A DNA stretch of 64,000 bases. Origin: Thermodesulfobacterium hydrogeniphilum (lineage in GTDB: Bacteria > Desulfobacterota > Thermodesulfobacteria > Thermodesulfobacteriales > Thermodesulfobacteriaceae). A model generated the notes under the pieces. The model was not told the DNA's origin, ran no database searches, and worked only from the letters and a program-made list of their open reading frames with translations. Made by a program: the position numbers and the translations under genes. The first letter of the stretch is position 1, and the number at the start of each line of letters is the position of its first letter. This document shows, one piece after another, positions 1-8,758 of the stretch. The stretch is from positions 24,001 to 88,000 of the forward strand of contig NZ_JQKW01000012.1 of NCBI RefSeq assembly GCF_000746255.1, read 5' to 3'.

Positions 1-163
1 TACATAATAATATATTATTATTTTATACTTTGTCAAGATTTTATAAAATCAATTATTTAATAAACATAAAATCTTTCTCCTTTGAATGTAACATTTTAAA
101 ATTGTAACCACATCAAACATAAAAGGCTTGATTTTTTTTATAATTGGTTTACATTCAAAAAAT

Positions 164-547
164 ATGGAAGAAATGGATAAAATTGTCAGTCTTAAAGATT
201 GGATTGATTCCTTTTGGAATTTTCAAGAGGAAGATTTAAAATATTTTAAAGGCCTTATTACAAAAAAAAATCCCTTTGATCCAGAAGAGATTTTGGTTAA
301 TATAAAAGAGAGAATTAATGCAAGGAAAGTTTTTTATCAAATTTATAAATATTTACCTCGTAAGGACCTACCTTTAAATGAACTGGAATGGGCAGAACAA
401 AAATTAGCAGAAATCCTTGTTAGAGAAGAATTGATTACAGATCTGATTAACAAAACCTTAGAGGTTTTGACCTTTCTTATAGATCAGGACCAGGATAAAT
501 CTCTTAATATTTCAGAAATATTTCCTAATTCTTTTATTTTACATTAA
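164..547 (+). CDS. Hypothetical protein upstream of kdsD
   Basis: I do not recognise this protein of about 127 residues. It is strongly charged and probably all-helical, with no signal peptide, membrane segment or metal-binding motif. The reading frame can open earlier at a TTG (128), but that adds a short hydrophobic stretch with no ribosome binding site, so the ATG at 164 (or 173) is preferred. It ends 12 bp before kdsD on the same strand, so the two are probably cotranscribed. The 160 bp before it are A+T-rich and show nothing I can name. Confidence 0.55.
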   Translation: MEEMDKIVSLKDWIDSFWNFQEEDLKYFKGLITKKNPFDPEEILVNIKERINARKVFYQIYKYLPRKDLPLNELEWAEQKLAEILVREELITDLINKTLEVLTFLIDQDQDKSLNISEIFPNSFILH

Positions 548-559
548 TAATCTAAAATT

Positions 560-1546
560 ATGCTTAAAGATCAGGAAATTTTAAACAGAGCTAAAGAGAT
601 TTTGAACACAGAAAAAGAGGGTCTGGAAGAGATAATAAAAAATTTAGATAATTCTTTTGTAAAAGCAGTAAGATTAATTTTAAATACTAAAGGCAGAGTT
701 GTAGTTACAGGGGTTGGTAAAAGCGGGCTTATTGGTAGAAAAATTTCTGCTACTCTTTCTTCTACAGGAACTCCATCTTTTTTTCTGCATCCAGTAGAGG
801 CTTTACATGGTGATCTTGGAATGGTTATTCCTGATGATGTGGTTCTTGCTATTTCCTATTCAGGGAATACCCTGGAGGTATGCGAAATTGTTGCTATCTT
901 AAAGAAAAGAAACATAAAAATCATAGGATTAACAGGAAATTTAGAAAGTAATCTGGCTAAGCTTTCAGATATAGTGATTAATTCTAAAATTCCTAAGGAA
1001 GCTTGTCCTTTTAATCTTGCTCCTACTACAAGCACCACAGCAGCCCTTGCTTTAGGAGATGCTTTAGCTATTTGTCTTTTTGAATTGAAAGGTCTGGGAT
1101 CTGAAGATTTCAGAAGAAATCATCCTGGTGGATCCTTGGGAGAAAGATTAAAGGTAAAAGTTAAAGAAATTATGCTTAAAGATGATAAAATACCTGTGGT
1201 TCAGGAAGGCACTTTTTTAAAAGATGCTATTATAGAAATTGATAGAAAAAAATTGGGGTGTGTTTTAATTGTTAATAATTATGGAAATCTATCAGGAATA
1301 ATTACTGATGGAGATTTAAGAAGAATTCTGTTAAAGTTTCAAAAAATTGATGATTTAAAAGTGGAAGAGGTAATGACTCAAAATCCCAAAATAATAGAGG
1401 AAAACCGTTTGGCTTCAGAAGCTTTAGAATTGATGGAAAAACATCTTATCACGGTTCTTCCTGTAGTAAATTTTGATAATAAATTAGTAGGAATTCTTCA
1501 TTTACATGACATTTTAGGAAAAGGAACCTTTAAATTTACTGTCTAA
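560..1546 (+). CDS. kdsD: D-arabinose 5-phosphate isomerase, SIS plus two CBS domains
   Basis: Interconverts ribulose 5-phosphate and arabinose 5-phosphate, the first step to KDO of the lipopolysaccharide core. It has the full 328-residue family length: an SIS sugar-isomerase domain (about residues 35-170) with the VGKSG loop, the EALHGDLGM segment and the SYSGNT motif, followed by two CBS domains (about 205-260 and 270-328) that probably bind a nucleotide regulator. The ATG lies just after the upstream small gene. The 3' end overlaps the convergent tmk-fusion gene by 33 bp. KdsD, together with LpxD at 30.9 kb, shows that the organism makes lipopolysaccharide. Confidence 0.93.
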   Translation: MLKDQEILNRAKEILNTEKEGLEEIIKNLDNSFVKAVRLILNTKGRVVVTGVGKSGLIGRKISATLSSTGTPSFFLHPVEALHGDLGMVIPDDVVLAISYSGNTLEVCEIVAILKKRNIKIIGLTGNLESNLAKLSDIVINSKIPKEACPFNLAPTTSTTAALALGDALAICLFELKGLGSEDFRRNHPGGSLGERLKVKVKEIMLKDDKIPVVQEGTFLKDAIIEIDRKKLGCVLIVNNYGNLSGIITDGDLRRILLKFQKIDDLKVEEVMTQNPKIIEENRLASEALELMEKHLITVLPVVNFDNKLVGILHLHDILGKGTFKFTV

Positions 1547-2683
1547 ATAACTTAGCAATTTATTCAAATTTTCCTCAATAGACAACTCTGCTTTAAGAAC
1601 TACATGACTGAACCATGGTAAATAGGCTTTATAAATTTTGGAGACCTTTTCTAAAAACTCTTTTCTTTCAAAAATACTGAGCTCTTCTTTACGATTGTTT
1701 ATTCTTTCAAAAGCCAAATCTAAAGGCAGGTCCAAAAATACTATTAAATCTGGAAGAGGCGCTATGGTTTCATTTTCTATTATTAAATCTTTTAAAGATA
1801 GCCCTTGTGCACCTTGATAGGCTATAGTAGAAAGGTAATATCTATCAAGAATAATCCATTTACCTTTATTTAAAGCAGGAATTAAAATATTTTCCACATG
1901 CCATTTGCGATCTTTTAAAAAATACTCATTAATTTCTGAAACTGAAATGTTCCCATTTTTCAATAATTCTCTGAGTTTTTTACCATAAGGTCCAAAAGTA
2001 GGCTCTGCTGATAAAATACAATCTATACCTTTTTCTTTTAAAATTTTAGCTAAAGCTTTGCTAAATGTTGTTTTACCTGCTCCGTCTATTCCCTCTATTA
2101 CAATAAGTTTCCCTTTTCTAACAAATTCAAGTTTTAGCCGTTCTTTGAGCAAATTTCTATTTTCTTTGGTTAGTTTGCATAAAAAAACTGGTTCATAGTT
2201 TCTAACCTTTTTAAGAAATGGGTGATCTGCAAGACCTACAGTTGCTATTAAATAATTTTGAGAATTTAGTAAACTTTCTATAAATTTACAGAATTTATTA
2301 GAAAAAGCTTCCATTTTTCCAATCTCATCAATAATAAAAAAACTTTTAGGATCTTTTAATTTTTCAAAAAAATCACTTATTATATTTTCAAGATCATTTA
2401 AAAAGACTACATATTTTCCTACACAGGGTTTATTTTTAAATTCTGAAGGATTCAAAAGATTTTTCTTTTTAGCTAAAAGGTATTCCTTTTTGGAATCAAG
2501 AAGTTTTATTTTAAAACCTTGTCTCTTTTCTTTTTTTCTAATTTCCAGAGTAATAAATCCATAAAAATTAAAGGGTATTTTATGGTTTTTTAAGAAGTTA
2601 TACAAAAACTCAGTAAGAGTGGTTTTACCAACTCCTGGTAACCCAGTTATTAAAAATTTTGTCCGAGGGCTATTAAGAAACAT
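1514..2683 (-). CDS. tmk: Fusion of THEP1-like NTPase and thymidylate kinase
   Basis: 389 residues with two P-loop domains. Residues about 8-185 resemble the THEP1/NTPase_1 family: Walker A GLPGVGKT at 14-21, a GFITLEIR-type segment and the hallmark DEIGKME at 119-125. Residues about 190-389 are dTMP kinase: P-loop EGIDGAGKTT at 197-206, AEPTFGPYG, and DRYYLSTIAYQG at 280-291. The kinase makes dTDP for DNA synthesis; the NTPase partner's role is unknown. Tmk is normally about 200 residues and free-standing, so the fusion is unusual, but both active sites look intact. The start ATG at 2683 overlaps the last base of the upstream smr stop codon, so it is probably translationally coupled to smr. 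Confidence 0.9.
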   Translation of the reverse strand: MFLNSPRTKFLITGLPGVGKTTLTEFLYNFLKNHKIPFNFYGFITLEIRKKEKRQGFKIKLLDSKKEYLLAKKKNLLNPSEFKNKPCVGKYVVFLNDLENIISDFFEKLKDPKSFFIIDEIGKMEAFSNKFCKFIESLLNSQNYLIATVGLADHPFLKKVRNYEPVFLCKLTKENRNLLKERLKLEFVRKGKLIVIEGIDGAGKTTFSKALAKILKEKGIDCILSAEPTFGPYGKKLRELLKNGNISVSEINEYFLKDRKWHVENILIPALNKGKWIILDRYYLSTIAYQGAQGLSLKDLIIENETIAPLPDLIVFLDLPLDLAFERINNRKEELSIFERKEFLEKVSKIYKAYLPWFSHVVLKAELSIEENLNKLLSYLDSKFKGSFS

Positions 2684-3288
2684 TATCTTTTGATAGGTTT
2701 AGAGGATAAAAGAACATAAGTTGCTCCCATACCACCATCACAAGGTCTGGCTGAGCAATAAGCTAAAATGTATTTTCTAAAAGGACCTTTTTCAAGCCAT
2801 TCTTTTACTTTGTTTTTTAAAACTGGTTCTTTTTTTGAAGAAAGACCTCGTCCATGAATAATAAGAACACATTTATCTCCATTTAAAATAGCTCTTTTCA
2901 TAAACTCTTCAAAAGCAAATTTGGCTTCATCTACAAACATACCTCTAAGATTAAGGGTTCTCTGGACTGAAAATTTTCCTTCTCTCAGGTTTTTTATAAT
3001 TTGCCTGCTTATACCAGAAGCCTTGCCTTCTATATATTCAGAGGTTAACCAAACTTTAACTTCTATTTTTTCTGGAGGCCAATCTTTTCTTTTTTGCCAA
3101 AAAGCTTTTTTTGGAGTAAACCTCCAGAAGAAATTTTTTTCTTTCAAAGGCTGAGATTTTTCAATTACTTCTAACCAATCTCTTTCTTTGCATACTCTTG
3201 GCTTTTCAGAAAAACCAAACTCTTTCTTTTTAAAAGAATTTAAGGGGATACTTAAGTATCCCCTTAATTTTTCAAAAGGACGATACAT
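2683..3288 (-). CDS. Smr-domain protein
   Basis: 201 residues. The C-terminal half (about 110-195) is an Smr domain with the LRGM and HGRG motifs and a C-terminal GGMGATYVLL segment, as in stand-alone SmrA/SmrB (YfcN-type) proteins and the MutS2 C-terminus. The family are nucleic-acid endonucleases; SmrB cleaves mRNA at collided ribosomes in E. coli. The N-terminal half is basic and linker-like. The start codon lies 4 bp after the lipoprotein stop and has no good ribosome binding site. A 28-bp perfect palindrome falls inside the first codons, so expression is probably held low relative to the lipoprotein gene. Confidence 0.85.
   Translation of the reverse strand: MYRPFEKLRGYLSIPLNSFKKKEFGFSEKPRVCKERDWLEVIEKSQPLKEKNFFWRFTPKKAFWQKRKDWPPEKIEVKVWLTSEYIEGKASGISRQIIKNLREGKFSVQRTLNLRGMFVDEAKFAFEEFMKRAILNGDKCVLIIHGRGLSSKKEPVLKNKVKEWLEKGPFRKYILAYCSARPCDGGMGATYVLLSSKPIKR
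3240..3267 (-). terminator. 28-bp perfect palindrome, probable attenuator between lipoprotein gene and smr
   Basis: A perfect inverted repeat centred at 3253/3254, with arms TTAAGGGGATACTT and AAGTATCCCCTTAA. It lies 25 bp beyond the lipoprotein stop codon but inside codons 8-17 of smr. On the minus strand the hairpin is followed by a T-rich stretch. I infer a leaky terminator or translational block separating an abundant lipoprotein mRNA from the smr-tmk genes. On the plus strand it is followed by TTTTT. Confidence 0.55.
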
Positions 3289-3291
3289 TTT

Positions 3292-3645
3292 TTATTTTTT
3301 TAACCCTTTCTCAAAGATTCTTTCACATTTTTCAGCAGCTGCTTCGGCTTTTTGAGCAGCTTCCTCTGCTTTATTAGCAGCTTCTATAGCTCTTTGAGAA
3401 GCCTCCATAGCCTGTTGAGAAGCTTCCATAGCTTCACTTTTATCTATTTTACATTGATTTAATTGGGTTTTCAAAGCCTCCACTTCTGCTTTTAAGGCAT
3501 TGATTTCATTCTGAACTTTTGTAACATCATCAACAGTTGCCCATTTAGGAGCAGTTTTTTCAGGAGCTTTAACCGGACAGGTGCAACCAAAAGCCAATAG
3601 CCCTGCTACGCTAATCCCTGCTAATTTTAATAATAATCTTTTCAT
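3292..3645 (-). CDS. Small alanine-rich coiled-coil lipoprotein (Lpp/OprI-like)
   Basis: 117 residues from the ATG at 3645, preceded by the strong ribosome binding site GGGAGGTG; an in-frame start further out is not needed. A lipoprotein signal peptide ends in the lipobox LLAFGC. The mature protein is a heptad-like coiled coil, with an Ala-rich C-terminal third repeating QQAMEAS/RAIEAA/KAEEAA units, and it ends in Lys-Lys. This is the general plan of outer-membrane murein lipoproteins such as Lpp and OprI, where the C-terminal Lys is attached to peptidoglycan by an L,D-transpeptidase; one such enzyme is encoded at 9614-10465. Covalent attachment here is inference. Confidence 0.75.
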   Translation of the reverse strand: MKRLLLKLAGISVAGLLAFGCTCPVKAPEKTAPKWATVDDVTKVQNEINALKAEVEALKTQLNQCKIDKSEAMEASQQAMEASQRAIEAANKAEEAAQKAEAAAEKCERIFEKGLKK

Positions 3646-3728
3646 AACACACCTCCCTTTTATATTATTAAGCAATATTACATATTATTATATCATTTTT
3701 AAAAATTTTAAACCTAATTTTAAAATTT

Positions 3729-5159
3729 TTAACCCTTTATACAACCCATTGGAAGAAGTTTAGCTACCTTTTTAGTCAACCCTGCTTTACAGGAAGATTC
3801 TATTACCTCATTTATATCTTTATAGGCTTCAGGAGCTTCTTCTGCTAATCCTCTTTTGGACTTCCCCATTATAATTATTCCCCTTTTTCTCAGGTCTTCT
3901 ATTATTTTATTAGCTCTAAAGGACTTTAGAGCCTGATGTCTGCTTAGTGTTCTTCCTGCTCCATGACAAGCCGAACCAAAAGACTTTTTTTCACATTCCT
4001 TAGTCCCTACTAAAATATAAGAAGCTGTTCCCATAGATCCACCTATAATCACAGGTTGACCAACTTTTCTATAGGCTATTGGCAACTTTTTTCTTCCTGG
4101 TCCCCAGGCTCTGGTAGCTCCTTTTCTATGCACATAAAGTTTTAAAATTTTCCCATTTACTTCATGCTCTTCAACTTTGCAAGTGTTATGACTTACATCA
4201 TAAAGAACTTTTAAATGAATTCTTGGAAAGAATTTTTTAAATACCAATCTTACTAAATGAGTTATAACCTGTCTGTTAGCCAAAGCACAATTAATCCCGC
4301 ATATCATAGCTTTGAAATATTTTTGTCCCTCTGGGGAATTAATAGGAGCACAAACTAATTCTTTTTCTTTAATAGGAATACCATATTTTTTAGCTGCTTT
4401 AGCTAAAACTGGTAAATAATCTGTAGCAATTTGATGCCCGAGGGCACGAGATCCACAGTGAAAAGTTACTACTACCTGATTTTCAAAAAGACCAAAAGCT
4501 TCAGCCACATCTTTATCATATATTTCTGCTACATATTGAATTTCTAAATAGTGGTTTCCTGAACCAAGAGTTCCCACCTGTCTATATTGTCTTTTTTTAG
4601 CTTCCATTGAGACATAATCAGGATCACCTCCAGGCATACAGCCCTTTTCTTCAATATACTCTAAATCTTCCCATTCTCCATATCCCTTTTCTACAGCCCA
4701 TTTAGCTCCTCCCACCAAAACTTCATCTAACTTAGAAGGAGAAAGCTTTATCTCCCCTTCAGATCCTACTCCTGTAGGAACAGTTTCAAACAGTTCTTTT
4801 ACCAGTTTTTCTAAAAGGGGTTTTACTTCTTCTTTTATTAAAGGTGTGGTTAAAGTTCTTACACCACAGGAAATATCATAACCCACTCCACCTACAGAAA
4901 TTATGCCTCCTGCATCCGGATCAAAAGCTGCTACTCCTCCTATAGGGAATCCATATCCCCAATGAGCATCAGGCATAGCAATGGAAGCTTTTACAATACC
5001 TGGAAGACTGGCAACATTACTCACCTGCTCATAAACTTTCTCATCCATTTCCTCTATTAATTTTTTACTGGCAAAAATTAAACCAGGAACCCTCATATCT
5101 CCTTTTTGCGGAATTTTCCATTCATAATCAGAAATTTTTTTTAATTTTTTTAATTCCAT
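3729..5159 (-). CDS. rtcB: RtcB RNA ligase
   Basis: 476 residues, full length for RtcB, the GTP- and Mn-dependent ligase joining 2',3'-cyclic phosphate (or 3'-phosphate) RNA ends to 5'-OH ends. Visible signatures include DAHWGYGFPIGGVAAF, the metal-ligand segment GYDISCGVR, GSGNHYLE, HCGSRALGHQ and the guanylated-His region CHGAGR near the C-terminus. The start ATG at 5159 follows a CAGGAG ribosome binding site. No archease gene or RtcR regulator is adjacent; it stands alone, divergent from hslVU. The role in bacteria is RNA repair. Confidence 0.95.
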   Translation of the reverse strand: MELKKLKKISDYEWKIPQKGDMRVPGLIFASKKLIEEMDEKVYEQVSNVASLPGIVKASIAMPDAHWGYGFPIGGVAAFDPDAGGIISVGGVGYDISCGVRTLTTPLIKEEVKPLLEKLVKELFETVPTGVGSEGEIKLSPSKLDEVLVGGAKWAVEKGYGEWEDLEYIEEKGCMPGGDPDYVSMEAKKRQYRQVGTLGSGNHYLEIQYVAEIYDKDVAEAFGLFENQVVVTFHCGSRALGHQIATDYLPVLAKAAKKYGIPIKEKELVCAPINSPEGQKYFKAMICGINCALANRQVITHLVRLVFKKFFPRIHLKVLYDVSHNTCKVEEHEVNGKILKLYVHRKGATRAWGPGRKKLPIAYRKVGQPVIIGGSMGTASYILVGTKECEKKSFGSACHGAGRTLSRHQALKSFRANKIIEDLRKRGIIIMGKSKRGLAEEAPEAYKDINEVIESSCKAGLTKKVAKLLPMGCIKG

Positions 5160-5253
5160 AGAATTTTCTCCTGTTTTTTAAATTTTTTCTAATTTTATTA
5201 TGTTAAAAATTTATTTCTTAAAATCAAGGGCTTTTTTATTTCTTATTTTGTGG

Positions 5254-5266
5254 TATAAATTGTAAT
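5254..5266 (+). promoter_or_regulatory. Probable hslVU promoter -10, leaderless start
   Basis: TATAAA at 5254-5259 lies only 7 nt before the hslV ATG at 5267, so transcription would begin at or next to the start codon. No ribosome binding site is present. I see no clear -35 box. Confidence 0.5.
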
Positions 5267-5794
5267 ATGTTTAAAGGAACCACAGTTATAGCTGTTAAAA
5301 AGGATAATAAAATTGCTATGGCAGGTGATGGTCAGGTTACTTTGGGAAATACTGTTTTAAAACATAAAGCGAGGAAAATTAGAAGGCTTTATAAAGGCCA
5401 AGTTTTAGTGGGTTTTGCAGGTTCTACAGCAGATGCTCTCACTCTTTTTGAAAGACTGGAAAAAAAATTAGAAACCTATAGTGGTCAACTTCTTAGAGCT
5501 GCAGTAGAACTTGCTAAGGACTGGAGAACAGATAAAATCCTTAGACGCTTGGAAGCTTTTCTTATTGCTTGTGATAAAAATCATATTTTACTTATTTCTG
5601 GTGCTGGAGATGTAGTAGAACCTGATGAAGAGGTAATAGCTATTGGATCTGGTGGTCCTATGGCTTTAGCAGCTGCCAAAGCTATGCTCAGATTTTCCAA
5701 TCTTTCTGCTAAAGAAATTGCAGAAAATGCTATTAAAATCGCTGGAGAAATCTGTATTTATACCAATTCTGAAATTATTGTAGAGGAGCTATGA
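5267..5794 (+). CDS. hslV: HslV peptidase subunit of the HslUV protease
   Basis: 175 residues, the usual length. HslV is the proteasome-like N-terminal-threonine hydrolase of the ATP-dependent HslUV (ClpQY) protease. The TTVIAV motif places the catalytic Thr at residue 5 after a 4-residue propeptide; the family block [11 protein letters not shown] follows, and [13 protein letters not shown] lies near the C-terminus. It overlaps hslU by 4 bp (ATGA), so the two are coupled. The ATG sits directly after a -10-like box, which suggests a leaderless mRNA. Confidence 0.96.
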   Translation: MFKGTTVIAVKKDNKIAMAGDGQVTLGNTVLKHKARKIRRLYKGQVLVGFAGSTADALTLFERLEKKLETYSGQLLRAAVELAKDWRTDKILRRLEAFLIACDKNHILLISGAGDVVEPDEEVIAIGSGGPMALAAAKAMLRFSNLSAKEIAENAIKIAGEICIYTNSEIIVEEL

Positions 5795-7119
5795 GTATTA
5801 ATAAAGAATTAACTCCAAGAGAGATCGTAAAGGAACTTGATCGTTATATTGTAGGACAGGCTAAAGCTAAAAAGGCTGTAGCTATTGCTATGAGAAATCG
5901 CTGGAGAAGACAGCAATTAAAAGGTCCTTTAAAAGAAGAAATTTATCCTAAAAATATCTTGATGATAGGTCCTACTGGGGTTGGTAAAACTGAAATTGCA
6001 AGAAGATTGGCTAAACTTTCTAATTCCCCTTTTCTAAAAGTTGAAGCTACTAAATTTACAGAAGTAGGTTATGTAGGTAGAGATGTAGAATCCATGATAA
6101 GAGATTTGGTTCATATTGCGGTTCAAATGGTGAGAGAGGAGGAAGAAAAAAAAGTTTTAGAAAAAGCAAGGCAAATTGCAGAAGAGAGAATAGTTGATCT
6201 TCTTATTCCTGCTACTTCTTCTAAAGTTGAATATGATCCTTTGACCAAAGAAAAATTTTTAAAAATGCTTAGAGAAGGTAAATTAGATGAAAGATATATA
6301 GAAATAGAGATAGAAGCCAGTCAAAAGCCCCCTACTATAGAGATTCTTGCTGCTTCAGGATTAGAAGAAATTGAAATGCAACTCAGAGATATGTTATCCA
6401 CCTTTCTTCCATTTAAAACTAAAAGAAAAAGAGTAAAAGTAAAAGAAGCTCTGGAAATTTTAACCAAGGAAGAAGCTTCTAAACTTATAGATATGGATAA
6501 AGTTATAAAAGAAGCTATTCATAGAACAGAGACAAGCGGAATTATATTTATTGATGAGATAGATAAAATTGCCAGTAGAGTCGATGCTCACGGACCTGAT
6601 GTTTCCAGAGAAGGAGTGCAGAGGGATCTTCTTCCTATTGTAGAAGGAACTACTGTTAATACTCGTTATGGTATGGTAAAAACAGATTATATTCTCTTTA
6701 TAGGAAGCGGAGCTTTTCATATTGCTAAACCTTCTGATCTTATCCCAGAACTTCAAGGAAGATTTCCTATCAGAGTGGAGCTTGATCCTTTAACTAAGGA
6801 AGATTTTGTTAAAATTCTTACAGAGCCAGAAAATGCTATTATTAAACAATATCAAGCACTTTTAGCTACAGAAAGCATTACTCTTGAGTTCACCCCAGAA
6901 GCTATAGAAGAACTGGCTCAAATTGCTTTTGAGATAAATCAAAGAATGGAAAATATAGGAGCAAGAAGGCTCTATACTGTAGTTGAAAAAGTCTTAGAAG
7001 ATATCTCTTTTGAAGCACCTGATATCGCTCCAACTAAAATTGTTATTACATCTGAATATGTAAGAGAAAGATTGGAAAATATTGTTTCTGATGAAGAAAT
7101 TGTAAAATTTATTTTATAG
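5791..7119 (+). CDS. hslU: HslU ATPase subunit of the HslUV protease
   Basis: 442 residues, an AAA+ unfoldase that feeds substrates to HslV. Walker A GPTGVGKT (about residue 60), the [14 protein letters not shown] block typical of HslU, Walker [12 protein letters not shown], and the C-terminal sensor region with NIGARRL are all visible; the insertion (I) domain lies between about residues 110 and 240. It starts inside the hslV stop codon. Its 3' end overlaps the convergent rimO gene by 11 bp. Confidence 0.96.
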   Translation: MSINKELTPREIVKELDRYIVGQAKAKKAVAIAMRNRWRRQQLKGPLKEEIYPKNILMIGPTGVGKTEIARRLAKLSNSPFLKVEATKFTEVGYVGRDVESMIRDLVHIAVQMVREEEEKKVLEKARQIAEERIVDLLIPATSSKVEYDPLTKEKFLKMLREGKLDERYIEIEIEASQKPPTIEILAASGLEEIEMQLRDMLSTFLPFKTKRKRVKVKEALEILTKEEASKLIDMDKVIKEAIHRTETSGIIFIDEIDKIASRVDAHGPDVSREGVQRDLLPIVEGTTVNTRYGMVKTDYILFIGSGAFHIAKPSDLIPELQGRFPIRVELDPLTKEDFVKILTEPENAIIKQYQALLATESITLEFTPEAIEELAQIAFEINQRMENIGARRLYTVVEKVLEDISFEAPDIAPTKIVITSEYVRERLENIVSDEEIVKFIL

Positions 7120-8374
7120 GCTTTACATAAAGATCATAAACTCCTGTTTTTTTAATTTTAGTCTTAATCAAATCTCCAGGATATACTTTATAAGTTTTAG
7201 AATTCTCTATGTAAGAAATTCCATCTATTTCAGGAGCTTGAATTTTAGCTATGCCAAAAAGTCTTCCTTTTATATCTTCTCCCAAAACCAGAACCTCTTC
7301 TTCCTGTCCTTTTCTTCTTTGTAATCTTTTCTTGGAAATTTCTTTTTGAAGTTTCATAATTATTTTTCTACGCTTTATTTTCTCTTTGTAAGGAACCTTA
7401 GGAAACATTTTTTCTGCAGGTGTTCCTTCTTCTGCATAAAAAATAAAAACTCCTAAATGATCAAATTCAATTTCTTTCAAGAACTCATATAAAAACTCAA
7501 ATTCTTTTTCTCCTTCTCCTGGAAATCCTACAATTACAGTAGTTCTTATAGCTGAAAAAGGATTAATATCTCTTATATAACTGATAATTTCTTTTATATA
7601 GTCTGAATTAGAAGGTCTTTTCATTTTTTTTAAAATATCAGGATGGGCATGTTGAATAGGTAAATCAAAATAAGGAACTACCTTAGGATTGGCTAAAATA
7701 TCTTTTATAAACTTTTTATTTATTCCAGAAGGATATAAATAAAGTAATCTGATTCTAAAATCATAGGGTAAATTTGATATTTTGTCTATTAATTTTAAAA
7801 GTCCTTTTTTTTCTCCCAAATCTTTACCATAAGAAGTTATATCCTGAGCGACCAAAATAAGTTCTTTTATACCTTTTTTTAAAAGATTTTCTGTTTCTTT
7901 TATAAGTAAATCCACCGGTTTACTTCTGAAAGCTCCTCTAATTTTGGGAATGGTGCAATAAGAACATTTCCTATTGCATCCTTCTGCAATTTTTAAATAG
8001 GCATAAAAAGGACTTTCTGTAAGAATTCTATTTAGAGGTTCCTTTTCAGTAAATTTTTGATAAGGCTCTATACCATAAAATTCATCTACCTCTGGAAGTA
8101 ATTTTTTTAAAGTTTCTTTACCATATCTTGCAGTTAAACAGCCAGAAACTATTAGTTTTTGATTTTCTTTTTTAATTTCTCCCAGTTCAAAAATATGATC
8201 TAAAGCCTCTTCAACTGCTGGTCTGATAAAAGCACAGGTATTGATCCAGATAATATCTGCTTCTTCTGGATCAAGCACTATTTTATAATTTTTTTGTCCT
8301 AAAATATAAAGAAGTTTTTCAAAGTCTACTTTATTTTTGGGACAACCCAAGCTAACAGGATAAATTTTAGGCAT
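7109..8374 (-). CDS. rimO: Ribosomal protein S12 methylthiotransferase RimO
   Basis: 421 residues. RimO is a radical-SAM enzyme that adds a methylthio group to a conserved Asp of ribosomal protein S12. The N-terminal UPF0004 domain begins with [11 protein letters not shown] and carries further Cys (NTCAF, SGCL) for the second 4Fe-4S cluster. The radical-SAM motif CNRKCSYC is followed by TIPKIRG, typical of RimO rather than MiaB, and a TRAM-like domain forms the C-terminus. It begins 1 bp after panD ends, as the last gene of the run L,D-transpeptidase-panC-panD-rimO. Confidence 0.94.
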   Translation of the reverse strand: MPKIYPVSLGCPKNKVDFEKLLYILGQKNYKIVLDPEEADIIWINTCAFIRPAVEEALDHIFELGEIKKENQKLIVSGCLTARYGKETLKKLLPEVDEFYGIEPYQKFTEKEPLNRILTESPFYAYLKIAEGCNRKCSYCTIPKIRGAFRSKPVDLLIKETENLLKKGIKELILVAQDITSYGKDLGEKKGLLKLIDKISNLPYDFRIRLLYLYPSGINKKFIKDILANPKVVPYFDLPIQHAHPDILKKMKRPSNSDYIKEIISYIRDINPFSAIRTTVIVGFPGEGEKEFEFLYEFLKEIEFDHLGVFIFYAEEGTPAEKMFPKVPYKEKIKRRKIIMKLQKEISKKRLQRRKGQEEEVLVLGEDIKGRLFGIAKIQAPEIDGISYIENSKTYKVYPGDLIKTKIKKTGVYDLYVKPIK

Positions 8375-8375
8375 A

Positions 8376-8741
8376 TTAAGAATAAGAAATAGATTTTATT
8401 TCTTTGATTTCATTAGATTCATTTAAATAAACCAGAGTAGTCTGAAAGTTTTTTAACTCTTCTTCTAAAACCCAGGAGAAAGCCACAATAATGATTTTAT
8501 CACCTATTTCTCCTTTTCTTGCAGCTGCTCCATTAAGAATGACTTCTCCTTTTTTACCCTCTATAAGATAAGTTTCAAATCGCTCTCCATTATTTACATT
8601 ATAAATCCAAACAGCTTCAAAAGGCTTTAAATTGGCTTTTGCCATAATTTCTTTATCCAAGGTTAAACTACCTTCATAAAAAAGATTTTTATCAGTAATA
8701 TTAGCCAGATGCACCTTGCTTTTTAATAATTTAATATACAT
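8376..8741 (-). CDS. panD: Aspartate 1-decarboxylase
   Basis: 121 residues. PanD makes beta-alanine from aspartate for pantothenate synthesis using a pyruvoyl group formed by self-cleavage between Gly24 and Ser25. The YEGSL motif at residues 22-26 puts the Ser exactly at position 25. The LNGAAAR segment and GDKIIIVAF are also typical. It lies 17 bp downstream of panC, so the two enzymes that make and use beta-alanine are cotranscribed. Confidence 0.95.
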   Translation of the reverse strand: MYIKLLKSKVHLANITDKNLFYEGSLTLDKEIMAKANLKPFEAVWIYNVNNGERFETYLIEGKKGEVILNGAAARKGEIGDKIIIVAFSWVLEEELKNFQTTLVYLNESNEIKEIKSISYS

Positions 8742-8758
8742 ATCTTCTTTAACCCCCT

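Noticed and set aside
7109-7119. Convergent gene ends overlapping (also 1514-1546 and 34483-34503) as possible annotation errors
   Set aside because: Each pair ends in recognisable C-termini on both strands; small convergent overlaps simply reflect a compact genome.
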